64,000 nt of DNA from Alistipes sp. (GCA_017436185.1 JAFSDP010000014.1:7127-71126); one strand, 5' to 3'. Counted from the first letter of the stretch, positions 52,572-62,179 are shown. A program made the numbers and translations. The notes: generated by a model from the letters alone, not told the origin.

Positions 52572-54029
52572 TTAATTTTCCAAGCCGAAGGCTTTGCGTA
52601 ACTCCTCACGGTCGTCGAAGTGGTGTTTCTCGGCGCCGATGATTTGGTAGGTCTCGTGACCCTTGCCTGCCACCAAGACCACATCGCCTCGGTGGGCCAT
52701 CATAGCGGCGGTACGAATGGCCTGTCGGCGGTCGGTGATGCGTAGGTAGCGGGCCGATGAGTCGAGCGACGAGGTCATCTCATCGAGGATGGCTTCGGGG
52801 TCCTCCGAGCGGGGGTTGTCGGCCGTGAAGATGGCCGTAGTGGCGTGGTTGAGGGCGATTTGGGCCATCTTGGGACGCTTTGTACGGTCACGGTCACCAC
52901 CACATCCGCAGACCACGATCAGTTGGCTCGAGGGGCTGCGCACCTCGTCGATGGTGGTGAGCACATTCTCCAACGCATCGGGCGTGTGGGCATAATCGAC
53001 CACTCCCAGGCGGCCATCCTCGGCACGCACCGCCTCGAAACGACCACTCACGGGGCAGAGCGAACTGAGGGCTGTCATCACTTCGGCCTGCTCAAATCCC
53101 AGCTCCCGAGCGGCAGCATAGACCACCAAGAGGTTGTAGGCGTTGAACCGACCCGTCAGGGGGCTCCACAGCTCTTGTCCGTCGAGGTGGAGCATCATTC
53201 CGTCGAGGTGCATCTCCATCAGTCGGCAACGGTAGTCGGCCATCGCACGCAGCGAGTAGGTCCGCACCCGAGCCTTCGTATTTTGGGTCATCACCAAACC
53301 GTTGCGGTCGTCCATATTGACCAGCGCAAAGGCATCTTTCGACAAGCCGTCAAAGAGTTTTTTCTTGGCGTTCAGGTAGTTGGCAAAGGTAAGGTGGTAA
53401 TCCAGATGGTCGTGCGTGAGGTTCGAGAACAGCGCACCTGCAAAGTGCAGGGCGTGGGTGCGGTGCTGCTCGATGGCGTGCGACGAACACTCCATAAAGC
53501 AGTAGTCGCAACCGCTATCGACCATTTGGCGCATCATTCGATTCAGGCGAATCGAGTCGGGGGTGGTATGGGTCGAGGGAATCTCCTCGTCGCCCACCTT
53601 ATAGACCACCGTCGAGATCAAACCCGCCCGAAAGCCCATCTGCTGCACCAATTCGTAGAGCAGCGTGGCGGTTGTCGTCTTGCCGTTCGTGCCCGTGACA
53701 CCCACCAACTTCAGCTCCCGACTCGGGTAGTCGTAGAAGGCGGCGGCCATCTCGGCCATCGTCAGGTTGCTGTCCTCCACCACCACATAGGTAACGTGGG
53801 GGTTCAACTCCTCGGGCAACTCCTGACACACCACCGCAGCGGCACCACGCTCCTCGGCCATCCGAATGAAGCGATGACCATCGACCTGCGTACCTCGGAC
53901 GGCAAAGAAGCAGTCACCCTCCTCAACGGCGCGGGAGTCGTACTTCAGGCCGCCAATCGAGACGCTGTGCAACCCCACCACCTGTTTGGTGGCACTCTTG
54001 GCGAGCAGTTGTTTGAGTTGTTTCATCAT
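52572..54029 (-). CDS. murE: UDP-MurNAc-tripeptide synthetase (meso-DAP ligase)
   Basis: Adds meso-diaminopimelate to UDP-MurNAc-dipeptide. 485 residues. GVTGTNGKTTTATLLYEL (P-loop), YCFMECSSHAIEQHRTHALH, and FTADNPRSEDPEAI, in which DNPR marks meso-DAP specificity. Two adjacent ATG codons (54029 and 54026) can serve as start. It follows ftsI by 21 nt. Confidence 0.95.
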   Translation of the reverse strand: MMKQLKQLLAKSATKQVVGLHSVSIGGLKYDSRAVEEGDCFFAVRGTQVDGHRFIRMAEERGAAAVVCQELPEELNPHVTYVVVEDSNLTMAEMAAAFYDYPSRELKLVGVTGTNGKTTTATLLYELVQQMGFRAGLISTVVYKVGDEEIPSTHTTPDSIRLNRMMRQMVDSGCDYCFMECSSHAIEQHRTHALHFAGALFSNLTHDHLDYHLTFANYLNAKKKLFDGLSKDAFALVNMDDRNGLVMTQNTKARVRTYSLRAMADYRCRLMEMHLDGMMLHLDGQELWSPLTGRFNAYNLLVVYAAARELGFEQAEVMTALSSLCPVSGRFEAVRAEDGRLGVVDYAHTPDALENVLTTIDEVRSPSSQLIVVCGCGGDRDRTKRPKMAQIALNHATTAIFTADNPRSEDPEAILDEMTSSLDSSARYLRITDRRQAIRTAAMMAHRGDVVLVAGKGHETYQIIGAEKHHFDDREELRKAFGLEN

Positions 54030-54050
54030 ATTTTGTTTCTTCTTCGTTTT

Positions 54051-56324
54051 TTAGCGTTTTAGTTGGATGCGAACGACCTCGTCGGGGCGCAATGTCGCAC
54101 CCGGCTGGGGGCTTTGGGTCACCACACGGCCACTCCCTTCGACCTGCACCTTCACACCGCAGCGTTCGGTCAAAAAGAGGGCATCACGCAACCCCATACC
54201 CCGCACATCGGGCATCGTTCGGGGGGTCGGTGTGGTGGTTTGGTAGGTTGTCCCACCCAGGCTGTCCGTTGTAATCGTACCCCAGCCGTTGCGCTCGGGA
54301 CGCTCCACACGGGGCAGCAGCTCATCGGCCACCTCGTGCACTCGTTCGAGATTGCCCCCCTTGAAGTGGCGGGGACGGTGCTCCTCGGTCGAAGTGAGGG
54401 TCGGGGCCAAATCACGTTCGTGGGCGTAGAGGTAATCGACCAATCGCTCCACCACCGGGCCTGCCAACGAGGCTCCGTAGTAGTGTTTGCCTCGCTGCTG
54501 GTGGGTTTGAATCGAGGTCAAGACCGTATAGCGGGGGTTGTCGGCGGGGAAGTAGGCCACCATCGTACCGAGGTAGTGTCCCGCACCGCCGTAGGTCACC
54601 TGGGCCGTACCCGTCTTGGCTGCCACACGCACACGGGTGGTGTCGCTGAAGAAGTCGGCTGCCGTACCCGTCTTGGCCACCTCCTCCAAACACTCCCGCA
54701 CGATGGACAACGCACGGGGCGAACAGATCGTATCACGCAACACCCGCACGGGGAACTCCTCGACCTCCCGACCATCTCGCCTTGCCTCCAAGACCAGACG
54801 TGGGGCAACCATTCGTCCGCCGTTGGCAATGGCGTTGTAGAGGGTCAAGAGTTTGATGGGGGTCATCAGCACACGGTAGCCGTAGGACATCTTCACGAGC
54901 ATCACCCCCGGGTCGGGTACCCGCCAATCGTGGGTCACCTTCGGACGTTTCTCGCCCAACGCCTCCAAACCCACCGTTTCGCCCAATCCGAGGCGGTTGT
55001 GGTAGTAGTCCGAGAGTTGCTGTTTCTTGCCTGTGCGGCCGTAGTACTCCCAGAAGGCACGGGCAAAATAGACATTCGACGAACCCGCCACTGCACGCTT
55101 CAGGGCAATCTCGTGGTCGCCGTAGTGCGAGTCACGAATCTTCTTGGCGGGACCGATATCGACATACTCACCGTTGTTGGTCTGGAAGGTCTGATCGGGC
55201 GACATCCCCACATCGTCCAAGAGGGCCAGCACGGTGGCCAATTTGAAGGTCGAGCCCGGCTCCATCGCATACTCCAGGGCGTAGTTTTCACGCTCGGTGT
55301 AGGGTTTTCCCTCGCCCGAACGCCCCAGGTTGGCCATCGCCAAAATATCGCCCGTCCGCACATCCATCACCAGCGTGGTGCCCCACGTGGCATTTTCGGT
55401 TTCGAGTTGGGCACGCAACGCCTTATCGGCCACATCCTGGATGTTCAAATCGAGCGTCGTAATCAAATCGGCCCCATTGACCACCTCCCGATAGGCCGAA
55501 TCCAACACACGGGTCGAGAAGCCTCGGGCAATGCGCTGGCGCACCTCGAAGCCCCGCTCGCCATTCAGCAGCGGTGCATAGAGCGAGTCGAGTCCGTAGC
55601 CTCGGTCGTTGAGCGGGTTGATGCGTCCGACGATACGACGAGCCAGGTCGCCCTGCGGGTAGATGCGGCGATCCTGCTTGTCGAGGCGGTAGGTCATACC
55701 GAGGTTGTAGTTCAAAATCGGGTAGCGACGCAGCTGCTCCCACTCCGAGTAATCTACATCACGCGGAAAGAGGGGGACAGGTCGGTGGGCACGAATCGTA
55801 TCGATGACGGTCACCGTATCGGCACCGAAGCCCATGGCCAGGTAGAACATCAAGGGCAGTACCCCCTGCTCATCCCGATAGATGACCGTGCGACGCTCGA
55901 CCAACGAGTCGAAGTGCGAACGGGCATAGCGCAGGCGGTTATTCAGGCGGTTGTAGTACTCGGCCGAGGAGCGGTCGCCAAAGTAGGCGGCAAGGAGTTT
56001 CGACAGGGAGTCGGCCTGCTTCTGAAAGCGCAGCGTATCCAAAAAGCCCTCCGAGTCGAAGTCCAAGAGGGGTTGGTAGCGGAAAATCGAGATGGCCAGC
56101 GGCTCATCGTCACGCGAGAAGATGCCGCCTCGCTGCGGCTCGATGGTGCCACGCAGGAAGATGCGGGGAGAGAGACGCTCGGCATTGTAGCGGGTCTCCT
56201 CGCTGAAGAACTGCACCCAGGCCAAACGCACCAAGATGACCGCCACCACCACGATGAAGAAGAGGTAGAGCAGTCGCACACGCAGCAGGATGTCGCTTTT
56301 AATCTCTGAAGGCTCCTTCTGCAT
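54051..56324 (-). CDS. ftsI: Penicillin-binding protein 3 (FtsI) with C-terminal PASTA domain
   Basis: A 757-residue septal transpeptidase with an N-terminal helix (about 12-32), a dimerisation domain, and the transpeptidase domain with MEPGSTFKLATVLA (STFK), AGSSNVYFARAFWE (SxN) and AAKTGTAQVTYGG (KTG). A single PASTA domain ends the protein (MPDVRGMGLRDALFLTERCG), which is usual in this phylum. It starts 3 nt after ftsL. Confidence 0.95.
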   Translation of the reverse strand: MQKEPSEIKSDILLRVRLLYLFFIVVVAVILVRLAWVQFFSEETRYNAERLSPRIFLRGTIEPQRGGIFSRDDEPLAISIFRYQPLLDFDSEGFLDTLRFQKQADSLSKLLAAYFGDRSSAEYYNRLNNRLRYARSHFDSLVERRTVIYRDEQGVLPLMFYLAMGFGADTVTVIDTIRAHRPVPLFPRDVDYSEWEQLRRYPILNYNLGMTYRLDKQDRRIYPQGDLARRIVGRINPLNDRGYGLDSLYAPLLNGERGFEVRQRIARGFSTRVLDSAYREVVNGADLITTLDLNIQDVADKALRAQLETENATWGTTLVMDVRTGDILAMANLGRSGEGKPYTERENYALEYAMEPGSTFKLATVLALLDDVGMSPDQTFQTNNGEYVDIGPAKKIRDSHYGDHEIALKRAVAGSSNVYFARAFWEYYGRTGKKQQLSDYYHNRLGLGETVGLEALGEKRPKVTHDWRVPDPGVMLVKMSYGYRVLMTPIKLLTLYNAIANGGRMVAPRLVLEARRDGREVEEFPVRVLRDTICSPRALSIVRECLEEVAKTGTAADFFSDTTRVRVAAKTGTAQVTYGGAGHYLGTMVAYFPADNPRYTVLTSIQTHQQRGKHYYGASLAGPVVERLVDYLYAHERDLAPTLTSTEEHRPRHFKGGNLERVHEVADELLPRVERPERNGWGTITTDSLGGTTYQTTTPTPRTMPDVRGMGLRDALFLTERCGVKVQVEGSGRVVTQSPQPGATLRPDEVVRIQLKR

Positions 56325-56327
56325 CGG

Positions 56328-56846
56328 TTAGGGAATTTTGGGGTTGGGGTGTTCGGGATCTTTCAGCCCCAAGCCTCGACGAGCAATCTCTTCGACAACG
56401 GCCGAGTGGGTCGAGATGCGGTAGCGTTGCTCCTCGAGGCGCACCGAACGCTCACGCAGGCGTTGCACCTCCCGCTCCAGACGGGAGTAGCGCATATCGA
56501 GGTGCAGCGACCAGAAGACCACCACAATGTTCAGGAAGAACATCACGGCAATGGTCACTAAGTAGGGGTAGTAGCGGGTGGCACGCTCGGTCACGAGCAC
56601 CGTACCCGACAAGAGACGAAAGAAGGGGTGGGCACGACGCTTGGCACGGCGACGCTCCTCCTCCTCTTCCAGGGTGCGGGCCTCGGCTTCGGCCGCCTCG
56701 TCGGCGGCTATATCCTCGTCGGCCTCGCCACGCTGCACACGCAACACCTCACGGCGCACACGACGGCGGAAGCGTTCCTCCTCTTCGCGGGTACGCTCCT
56801 CGTCGGCACGTTCGGGGTGAAAATCCAAATCGTCGATGTTGCTCAT
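56328..56846 (-). CDS. ftsL: FtsL-like cell division protein
   Basis: A 172-residue bitopic protein with a highly charged N-terminal cytoplasmic part (about 1-90, runs of Glu/Arg), one helix (about 92-113: YPYLVTIAVMFFLNIVVVFW) and a periplasmic coiled coil (SRLEREVQRLRERSVRLEEQ). FtsL supports FtsQ/FtsB and FtsI-FtsW activation. The long acidic/basic N-terminus is much longer than in E. coli FtsL but common here. Identity rests on position between rsmH and ftsI. Confidence 0.85.
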   Translation of the reverse strand: MSNIDDLDFHPERADEERTREEEERFRRRVRREVLRVQRGEADEDIAADEAAEAEARTLEEEEERRRAKRRAHPFFRLLSGTVLVTERATRYYPYLVTIAVMFFLNIVVVFWSLHLDMRYSRLEREVQRLRERSVRLEEQRYRISTHSAVVEEIARRGLGLKDPEHPNPKIP

Positions 56847-56881
56847 TTTTTACAGCGTGTTATATACTGCTAATCAGCACA

Positions 56882-57787
56882 TTAAAGTTTAATTCCTGCC
56901 CGCAGTTTGGCCGAGCGCGAGCGGGGGTTTCTCGCCAGCTCCTCGTCGGTCGGAACGACCGCCTTGCGGGTCACAATCTCGAAGGGGGCCAAGGCCTTGC
57001 CATAAAAATCCTTCTCGATGCGTCCCTCGAAGTTGCCGCTGCGCAGGAAATTCTTGACCAGTCGATCCTCCAGCGAGTGGTACGAAATCACCACCAATCG
57101 TCCACCGGGCTTCAGCACCTTGAGGCTCTGTTCGAGGGCCATTTTCAAGGCCTCCATCTCGCCATTGACCTCGATGCGCAGGGCCTGAAAGAGTTTGGTC
57201 AGAAACTTCGACTCATCCTTGCGGGGGGTGCAGGGCTTTATCGCCTCGACGAGTTGGGCGGTGGTGGCTATCTCCCCCTTTTGGCGGGCACGCACCAGGC
57301 ACGAGGCGACCTTCCAAGGGGTCTCCAACTCGCCCCAATCCCGAAAGATGCGGGTCAGCTCCTCCTCCGAGTAGTTATTGACCACCTCCCGAGCCGTCAG
57401 GCGGCCACGCTGGTTCATCCGCATATCGAGCGGGGCTTCGCCACGAAACGAGAAGCCGCGTTCAACGGCATCGAAGTGGTGCGACGAGACACCCAGGTCG
57501 GCCAGCACGGCATCCACCTCGGTCACCCCACGCCAACGCAGCGCACCACGCAGGAAACGAAAATTGCTCGCCACATAGGTGAAGCGGTCGTCGTCGGGGG
57601 CATTGGCCAGCGTATCTTTGTCTTGGTCGAAGGAGTAGAGTCGCCCCTTCGGTCCGAGCTTCGAGAGGATATGACGGCTATGTCCGCCACCTCCGAACGT
57701 GAGGTCCACGTAGGTGCCGTCGGGCTGAATATCCATCAGCTCGACCGAAGCCTCTAGCAGGACCGGTGTATGGTAAAAGTTGGTCAT
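56882..57787 (-). CDS. rsmH: 16S rRNA (cytosine-1402-N4)-methyltransferase
   Basis: A 301-residue methyltransferase (MraW) that modifies C1402. Family motifs: FYHTPVLLEASVELMDIQPD; YVDLTFGGGGHSRHIL; AVLADLGVSSHHFD; RLVVISYHSLEDRLVKNF; and the RSRSAKLRAG end. The ATG at 57787 is preferred over a GTG one codon earlier. It is the first gene of the cluster; mraZ, the usual upstream neighbour, is absent and glsA lies divergently upstream. Confidence 0.95.
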   Translation of the reverse strand: MTNFYHTPVLLEASVELMDIQPDGTYVDLTFGGGGHSRHILSKLGPKGRLYSFDQDKDTLANAPDDDRFTYVASNFRFLRGALRWRGVTEVDAVLADLGVSSHHFDAVERGFSFRGEAPLDMRMNQRGRLTAREVVNNYSEEELTRIFRDWGELETPWKVASCLVRARQKGEIATTAQLVEAIKPCTPRKDESKFLTKLFQALRIEVNGEMEALKMALEQSLKVLKPGGRLVVISYHSLEDRLVKNFLRSGNFEGRIEKDFYGKALAPFEIVTRKAVVPTDEELARNPRSRSAKLRAGIKL

Positions 57788-57856
57788 CACGGCATCATTT
57801 TCTCGACCGTAGGTCGATTTGGGTGTAAAGTTAGGGATTTTTCGAAAAAGATTGCC

Positions 57857-57864
57857 TATATTTG
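57857..57864 (+). promoter_or_regulatory. -7 element for glsA
   Basis: TATATTTG lies 23 nt before the glsA ATG. A -33 TTTG at the normal distance is not present. The divergent rsmH promoter must overlap this 100-bp region. Confidence 0.5.
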
Positions 57865-57887
57865 TCGATATTATTTTTCAACAGCCT

Positions 57888-58718
57888 ATGGCAAAGAAAG
57901 TCGATATCGCCCTCGTACTGCAAGATAAAGCCCCGAAATTGGCCAAAAAACTGCCCCGTTGGGTGGTCGATTGGTTGCGCCGTGTCATCCACGAAGATGA
58001 CCTCAACCACATCTACGACAACTATTGGAACCTCGCTCCGCAGCCCTTCATTCAGGCCTGTTTTCGGGATTGGAACGTCACCTATTCGATTGAGGGGCTC
58101 GACCGCCTGCCCCGTGACGGGCGTTATCTCTTTGTCTCGAACCACCCCTTCGGCGGAATGGACGGACTGATGCTCTCGGACAAACTCATTTCCCACTTTG
58201 GCGACGTGAGGGTGGTGGTGAACGACCTGTTGAAGGTGGTCTCGCCCCTCGAGGAGTTGTGGATTCCGGTCAATAAACACGGTGCGCAGAAGGCCGAATA
58301 TGCCCGCCGCTTCGAGGAGGCCTTCTTTGGCGACAAACCCATCCTCACCTTCCCTGCCGGCTTGTGCTCCCGCTACATCGACGGTCGAATACAGGACACC
58401 CCCTGGAAGAACAACTTTCTGAAAAAGGCCTACGCCTCGCATCGTACCATTGTGCCCATCTTTGTCGAGGGGCGGTTGTCGAACTTTTTTTACGGGCTGC
58501 ATCGGCTGCGTAAAGCCCTTGGTGTGAAGGCCAACATTGAAATGCTGTGGCTTGTCGATGAGATGTTTGCACAGCACGATCGCCACTTCCGCATTCGGGT
58601 CGGCGAGCCGATTGCGTTGAGCGACTTGCAGGCCGTCGGCGACCTGGCTGAGCAGACCGAGTGGGTACGCAAAAAGTGCTACGATTTACAAAAAGAGCTG
58701 CTCAACAAAGGCAAATAA
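57888..58718 (+). CDS. glsA: GlsA-like O-acyltransferase (glycine lipid synthesis)
   Basis: A 276-residue PlsC-type acyltransferase with the HX5D-like motif FVSNHPFGGMDGLMLSDKL and FPAGLCSRYIDGRIQD. GNAT protein GlsB follows 46 nt later, the same pair that makes glycine lipids in Bacteroides (GlsB: N-acylation of glycine; GlsA: O-acylation of the 3-hydroxy fatty acid). Assignment is by family pattern and pairing. The ATG at 57888 follows its -7 element by 23 nt. Confidence 0.78.
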   Translation: MAKKVDIALVLQDKAPKLAKKLPRWVVDWLRRVIHEDDLNHIYDNYWNLAPQPFIQACFRDWNVTYSIEGLDRLPRDGRYLFVSNHPFGGMDGLMLSDKLISHFGDVRVVVNDLLKVVSPLEELWIPVNKHGAQKAEYARRFEEAFFGDKPILTFPAGLCSRYIDGRIQDTPWKNNFLKKAYASHRTIVPIFVEGRLSNFFYGLHRLRKALGVKANIEMLWLVDEMFAQHDRHFRIRVGEPIALSDLQAVGDLAEQTEWVRKKCYDLQKELLNKGK

Positions 58719-58731
58719 TCAAGAAATGTAC

Positions 58732-58739
58732 TATATTTG
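58732..58739 (+). promoter_or_regulatory. -7 element for glsB
   Basis: TATATTTG lies 25 nt before the glsB ATG, so glsB can be expressed apart from glsA. No -33 TTTG is seen. Confidence 0.5.
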
Positions 58740-58764
58740 CACCTAAATCGAACAATTCGACCCA

Positions 58765-59772
58765 ATGGAACCTATCATTGCCCCCATTGAGCGTGCGTTG
58801 CTCAAAGCCGAACTGACCCCCGAGCGTAAGGTCCGTGACACGAATCGTGCCGGCAACGAGATCTATGTCTTCGATGCCGACGAGTGCCCCAATCTGATGC
58901 GTGAGGTGGGCCGTCTGCGCGAGGAGGCCTTCCGTGCTGCCGGTGGCGGTACGGGAATGGAGGTCGATATCGACGAGGAGGATACGGCCGTCGATGGCTA
59001 CTACCAGCTCATCGTCTGGGACCCTGCCGCCGAGGAGATTGTGGGCGGCTACCGCTTCATCGTCTGCGGAGGGGAGCAACAAAAACACCTCTCGACCGAA
59101 CACTACTTCCGTTTCAGCGACCGATTCCGTCGTCGCTTCCTGCCCCACACCCTTGAGTTGGGCCGTTCGTTTGTGCAACCCGCCTACCAGGCCCGTGCCA
59201 ACTCGAAGAGCATCTATGCCCTCGACAACCTCTGGGACGGCATTGGTGCCATCTTGGTATTGAACCCCGATGTGAAATACCTCTTCGGCAAGGTGACGAT
59301 GTACACCTCCTACCGCACCGACGCCCGCAACGCCCTCATCTGGTTCCTCCACCACTACTTCCCCGACAAGGACCACCTTGTGGAGGGTATCCACCCCCTG
59401 CAACTCGATCTGGACGACCCCTACTACGAGGAGATCTTCTCGGGCGACAGTTTTCAGGAGAACTACCGCATTCTGATTCAGAAAATCAGGGAGGTGAACG
59501 AACATATCCCGCCCCTGATCAACGCCTATATGAACCTCTCGCCCTCGATGCGTGTCTTCGACACGGTCTCGAATCCCGACTTCGGTGGCGTCGAGGAGAC
59601 GGGTATTTTGGTCACCGTGCCCGACATCTACCCCGAAAAGAAGGAGCGTTATATGCGCTGGGAGGGGTGGCGTCGTAACCTGCGTGCCCGCCGTGAGGCC
59701 TTCCGCATTGCCCTGATCGACCACCGCGACCGCATCAAGAAGCGTCGCAAACAGCGTCAGGCAGCCAAATAG
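58765..59772 (+). CDS. glsB: GlsB-like glycine N-acyltransferase
   Basis: A 335-residue GNAT/hemolysin-like acyltransferase related to OlsB: YQLIVWDPAAEEIVGGYRFI, LELGRSFVQPAYQ (the ELGRS core of OlsB-type enzymes), and GRVTMYTSY-like strands after ALDNLWDGIGAILVLN. GlsB joins a 3-hydroxy fatty acid to glycine to form the commensal glycine lipid precursor. Arg/Lys-rich C-terminus. The pair order here is glsA then glsB, the reverse of the order I recall for Bacteroides thetaiotaomicron. Confidence 0.78.
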   Translation: MEPIIAPIERALLKAELTPERKVRDTNRAGNEIYVFDADECPNLMREVGRLREEAFRAAGGGTGMEVDIDEEDTAVDGYYQLIVWDPAAEEIVGGYRFIVCGGEQQKHLSTEHYFRFSDRFRRRFLPHTLELGRSFVQPAYQARANSKSIYALDNLWDGIGAILVLNPDVKYLFGKVTMYTSYRTDARNALIWFLHHYFPDKDHLVEGIHPLQLDLDDPYYEEIFSGDSFQENYRILIQKIREVNEHIPPLINAYMNLSPSMRVFDTVSNPDFGGVEETGILVTVPDIYPEKKERYMRWEGWRRNLRARREAFRIALIDHRDRIKKRRKQRQAAK

Positions 59773-59790
59773 CAAGCCGCAAAGTAGAGG

Positions 59791-59822
59791 GAGGTTGTCC
59801 GAGTGGCAACCTCTTTTTTTTT
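59791..59822 (+). terminator. Terminator after glsB
   Basis: The stem GAGGTTGTC / GGCAACCTC (loop CGAGT) is followed by T9. Confidence 0.88.
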
Positions 59823-59849
59823 ATCTTTTTTATTGTTTTTCGATAAAAA

Positions 59850-59882
59850 TTGGCCGAATATCGAAAATAATACCTATATTTG
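59850..59882 (+). promoter_or_regulatory. Promoter of the ABC exporter operon
   Basis: TTGG near 59850, a 21-nt spacer and TATATTTG (59875-59882), 31 nt before the ATG. Confidence 0.55.
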
Positions 59883-59913
59883 CATCGGTTAGTTACTAAA
59901 AACAGTTACGCTT

Positions 59914-60834
59914 ATGGATATGTTACGTGTCGAAAACGTATCGAAACACTACGCCGGCCACACGGCTCTGGATAATGTTTCGCTCACCATTCCGCGCGGG
60001 GCGGTCTATGGGTTGCTCGGCCCGAATGGTGCCGGCAAGACCACCCTCATCCGCATCATCAACCGCATCACGGCCCCCGATTCGGGTCAGGTCTATTTTG
60101 GCGACAAGCCCCTCTCGGCCGAGGATGTGGCCCGCATCGGCTACCTACCCGAGGAGCGTGGCCTCTACAAGAAGATGCGTGTGGGCGAACAGGCCCTCTT
60201 CTTTGCCCGCCTCAAGGGACTCTCGCGTCGTGATGCCCTGCAACGCCTCAAGGTGTGGTTCGAGCGTTTCGGCATCGAGTCGTGGTGGGACAAGAAGGTC
60301 GAGGAGCTCTCGAAGGGTATGGCCCAGAAGGTGCAGTTCATCGTCACGGTGCTGCACGAGCCCGAGCTGCTGATCTTCGACGAGCCCTTCTCGGGTTTCG
60401 ACCCCATCAACGCCAACCTCCTCAAAGAGGAGATCTTGCGTCTGCGTGACCAGGGGGCAACCATCATCTTCTCGACCCACAATATGTCCTCGGTCGAGGA
60501 GTTGTGCGACCACATCACGCTGATCAACCAATCGAAAAACATCCTCTCGGGCAATGTCGAGGAGATTCGTCGCCACTACGGGGCCAACATCTTCGAGATT
60601 TCGTACCGAGGCAACGAACAGGAGCTGCGTGCGGCCCTCGAGGGTCGGTGTCAGATTTTGGAGGGTACGGAGTCGGTCGTGGGCTACAACACCCTCAAAC
60701 TCTGTGTCGAGGAGGAGGCCCAGGTGCGTCGGGTCATCGCTACAGCCAACGAGACGGTCGAGATGCGCCAATTCCGCGAGCTGATTCCCTCGATGAACGA
60801 CATCTTTATCCGTGCCGTCAATGGCAATCTTTAA
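59914..60834 (+). CDS. ABC transporter ATP-binding protein
   Basis: A 306-residue ATPase with Walker A LLGPNGAGKTTLIRII, signature LSKGMAQKVQF, Walker B LLIFDEPFSGFDPI and switch His (FSTHNMSSVEEL). A C-terminal DUF4162-like extension (about 215-305) is typical for NatA/YhaQ-type exporters. It forms a pair with the permease that starts 21 nt later. Na+ or drug export is possible; substrate unknown. Confidence 0.93.
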   Translation: MDMLRVENVSKHYAGHTALDNVSLTIPRGAVYGLLGPNGAGKTTLIRIINRITAPDSGQVYFGDKPLSAEDVARIGYLPEERGLYKKMRVGEQALFFARLKGLSRRDALQRLKVWFERFGIESWWDKKVEELSKGMAQKVQFIVTVLHEPELLIFDEPFSGFDPINANLLKEEILRLRDQGATIIFSTHNMSSVEELCDHITLINQSKNILSGNVEEIRRHYGANIFEISYRGNEQELRAALEGRCQILEGTESVVGYNTLKLCVEEEAQVRRVIATANETVEMRQFRELIPSMNDIFIRAVNGNL

Positions 60835-60855
60835 CCAACTAACATTCAATGGCTT

Positions 60856-62169
60856 ATGTTACGCAATATCGGCATAATCGTCGGACGTGAGTTCACGGAA
60901 CGTGTCCGCAAAAAGAGTTTTATAATTACTACCCTTTTGATGCCTCTTCTGATGGTGGGGTTGATGGTGGCTCCCGCCCTGGTGATGGAGTTTGCACAGG
61001 GTGACACAAAGCGCATTGCCGTCATCGACCGCAGCGGTCTGGTGGCCGAGCAGCTGGAGAGCAACAGCGAGGTGGAGTTTGTGGTGGTCGATGCGTCGCT
61101 GCCCGTTGCCGAAGCACAGGCGCAGCTCGACAACTGCTTTGGTGTGTTGCGCATCGGGGAGCAGGTGCTGACCAACCCCAACGAGGTGACCCTCTACACC
61201 GAGTCTTCAACCTCGATGACCCTCGAGATGGCCATCACCAACCGCATCGAGGATATTCTTGAAAACAAGAAACTTAACAGCTACAACATCGACAACCTGC
61301 AAGCCATTCTGGACCAAATCGAGACCGATGTTTCGTTGCAGGTCATCCGCACCGACAAGGCCTCGGACGAGGCCGAGGAGGGGGGTATGCAGTCCTCGAT
61401 GGTGGCGACCATCATTGGTTACATCCTGGGCTTTGTGCTCTATATGTTCCTGTTGATCTACGGCTCGATGGTGATGCAGTCGGTCATCGAAGAGAAGAAC
61501 AACCGTGTGCTGGAGGTGATGGTTTCGTCGGTAAAACCCTTCGATTTGCTGATGGGTAAAATCCTGGGTGTGGCCTCCGTAGCGTTGGTGCAGGTGGTCA
61601 TCTGGGGCGTGCTGGTAATGGTTGGCAGCACGGTGCTGCTGCCGATGATGCTGCCCGAGGAGCTGGTGGCCGGCACGGCTGCAATGGCCGAGACGAGCCA
61701 ATTCGACCCCGAGATGGTGCAGGTCGTCACGATGCTGACCGATGGGGGCTACCTGATGAAGATTTTTGTCTCGCTGCTACTGTTTGTGGTGGGAGGCTTC
61801 CTCTTCTATGCGGCAATGTTTGCCGCCATCGGCTCGGCGGTGGATAATGTGCAGGATGCCCAGCAACTGCAAACCCCCATCACGCTGCCCATCATCCTGG
61901 CCCTCTTGATGATGATGGCCGTCATCAACGACCCCACCTCGAAGCTCGCCTTCTGGTTCTCGATGATCCCCTTCACCTCGCCCATCGTGATGATGGCCCG
62001 TGTGCCCTACGACATCCCCGTGTGGGAGATTGTCCTCTCGCTGGTGGTCTTGTACCTCTCGTTCACGGCAATGGTCTGGATGGCCGCCAAGATTTACCGC
62101 GTGGGCATCTTTATGTATGGCAAGAAACCGAGCCTCAAGGAGTTGTGGCGCTGGATGAAGTACAATTAA
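60856..62169 (+). CDS. ABC-2 type permease (NatB-like)
   Basis: A 437-residue permease: helix near 20-45, a large extracytoplasmic domain (about 45-185), then five or six helices. Typical parts are SMVMQSVIEEKNNRVLEVMV and SSVKPFDLLMGKILGVASVA (the EEK-x-R-x-E motif of NatB/YhaP permeases). Partner of the upstream ATPase. The terminator-like hairpin at 62180 follows. Confidence 0.92.
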   Translation: MLRNIGIIVGREFTERVRKKSFIITTLLMPLLMVGLMVAPALVMEFAQGDTKRIAVIDRSGLVAEQLESNSEVEFVVVDASLPVAEAQAQLDNCFGVLRIGEQVLTNPNEVTLYTESSTSMTLEMAITNRIEDILENKKLNSYNIDNLQAILDQIETDVSLQVIRTDKASDEAEEGGMQSSMVATIIGYILGFVLYMFLLIYGSMVMQSVIEEKNNRVLEVMVSSVKPFDLLMGKILGVASVALVQVVIWGVLVMVGSTVLLPMMLPEELVAGTAAMAETSQFDPEMVQVVTMLTDGGYLMKIFVSLLLFVVGGFLFYAAMFAAIGSAVDNVQDAQQLQTPITLPIILALLMMMAVINDPTSKLAFWFSMIPFTSPIVMMARVPYDIPVWEIVLSLVVLYLSFTAMVWMAAKIYRVGIFMYGKKPSLKELWRWMKYN

Positions 62170-62179
62170 AATTCAAAAT

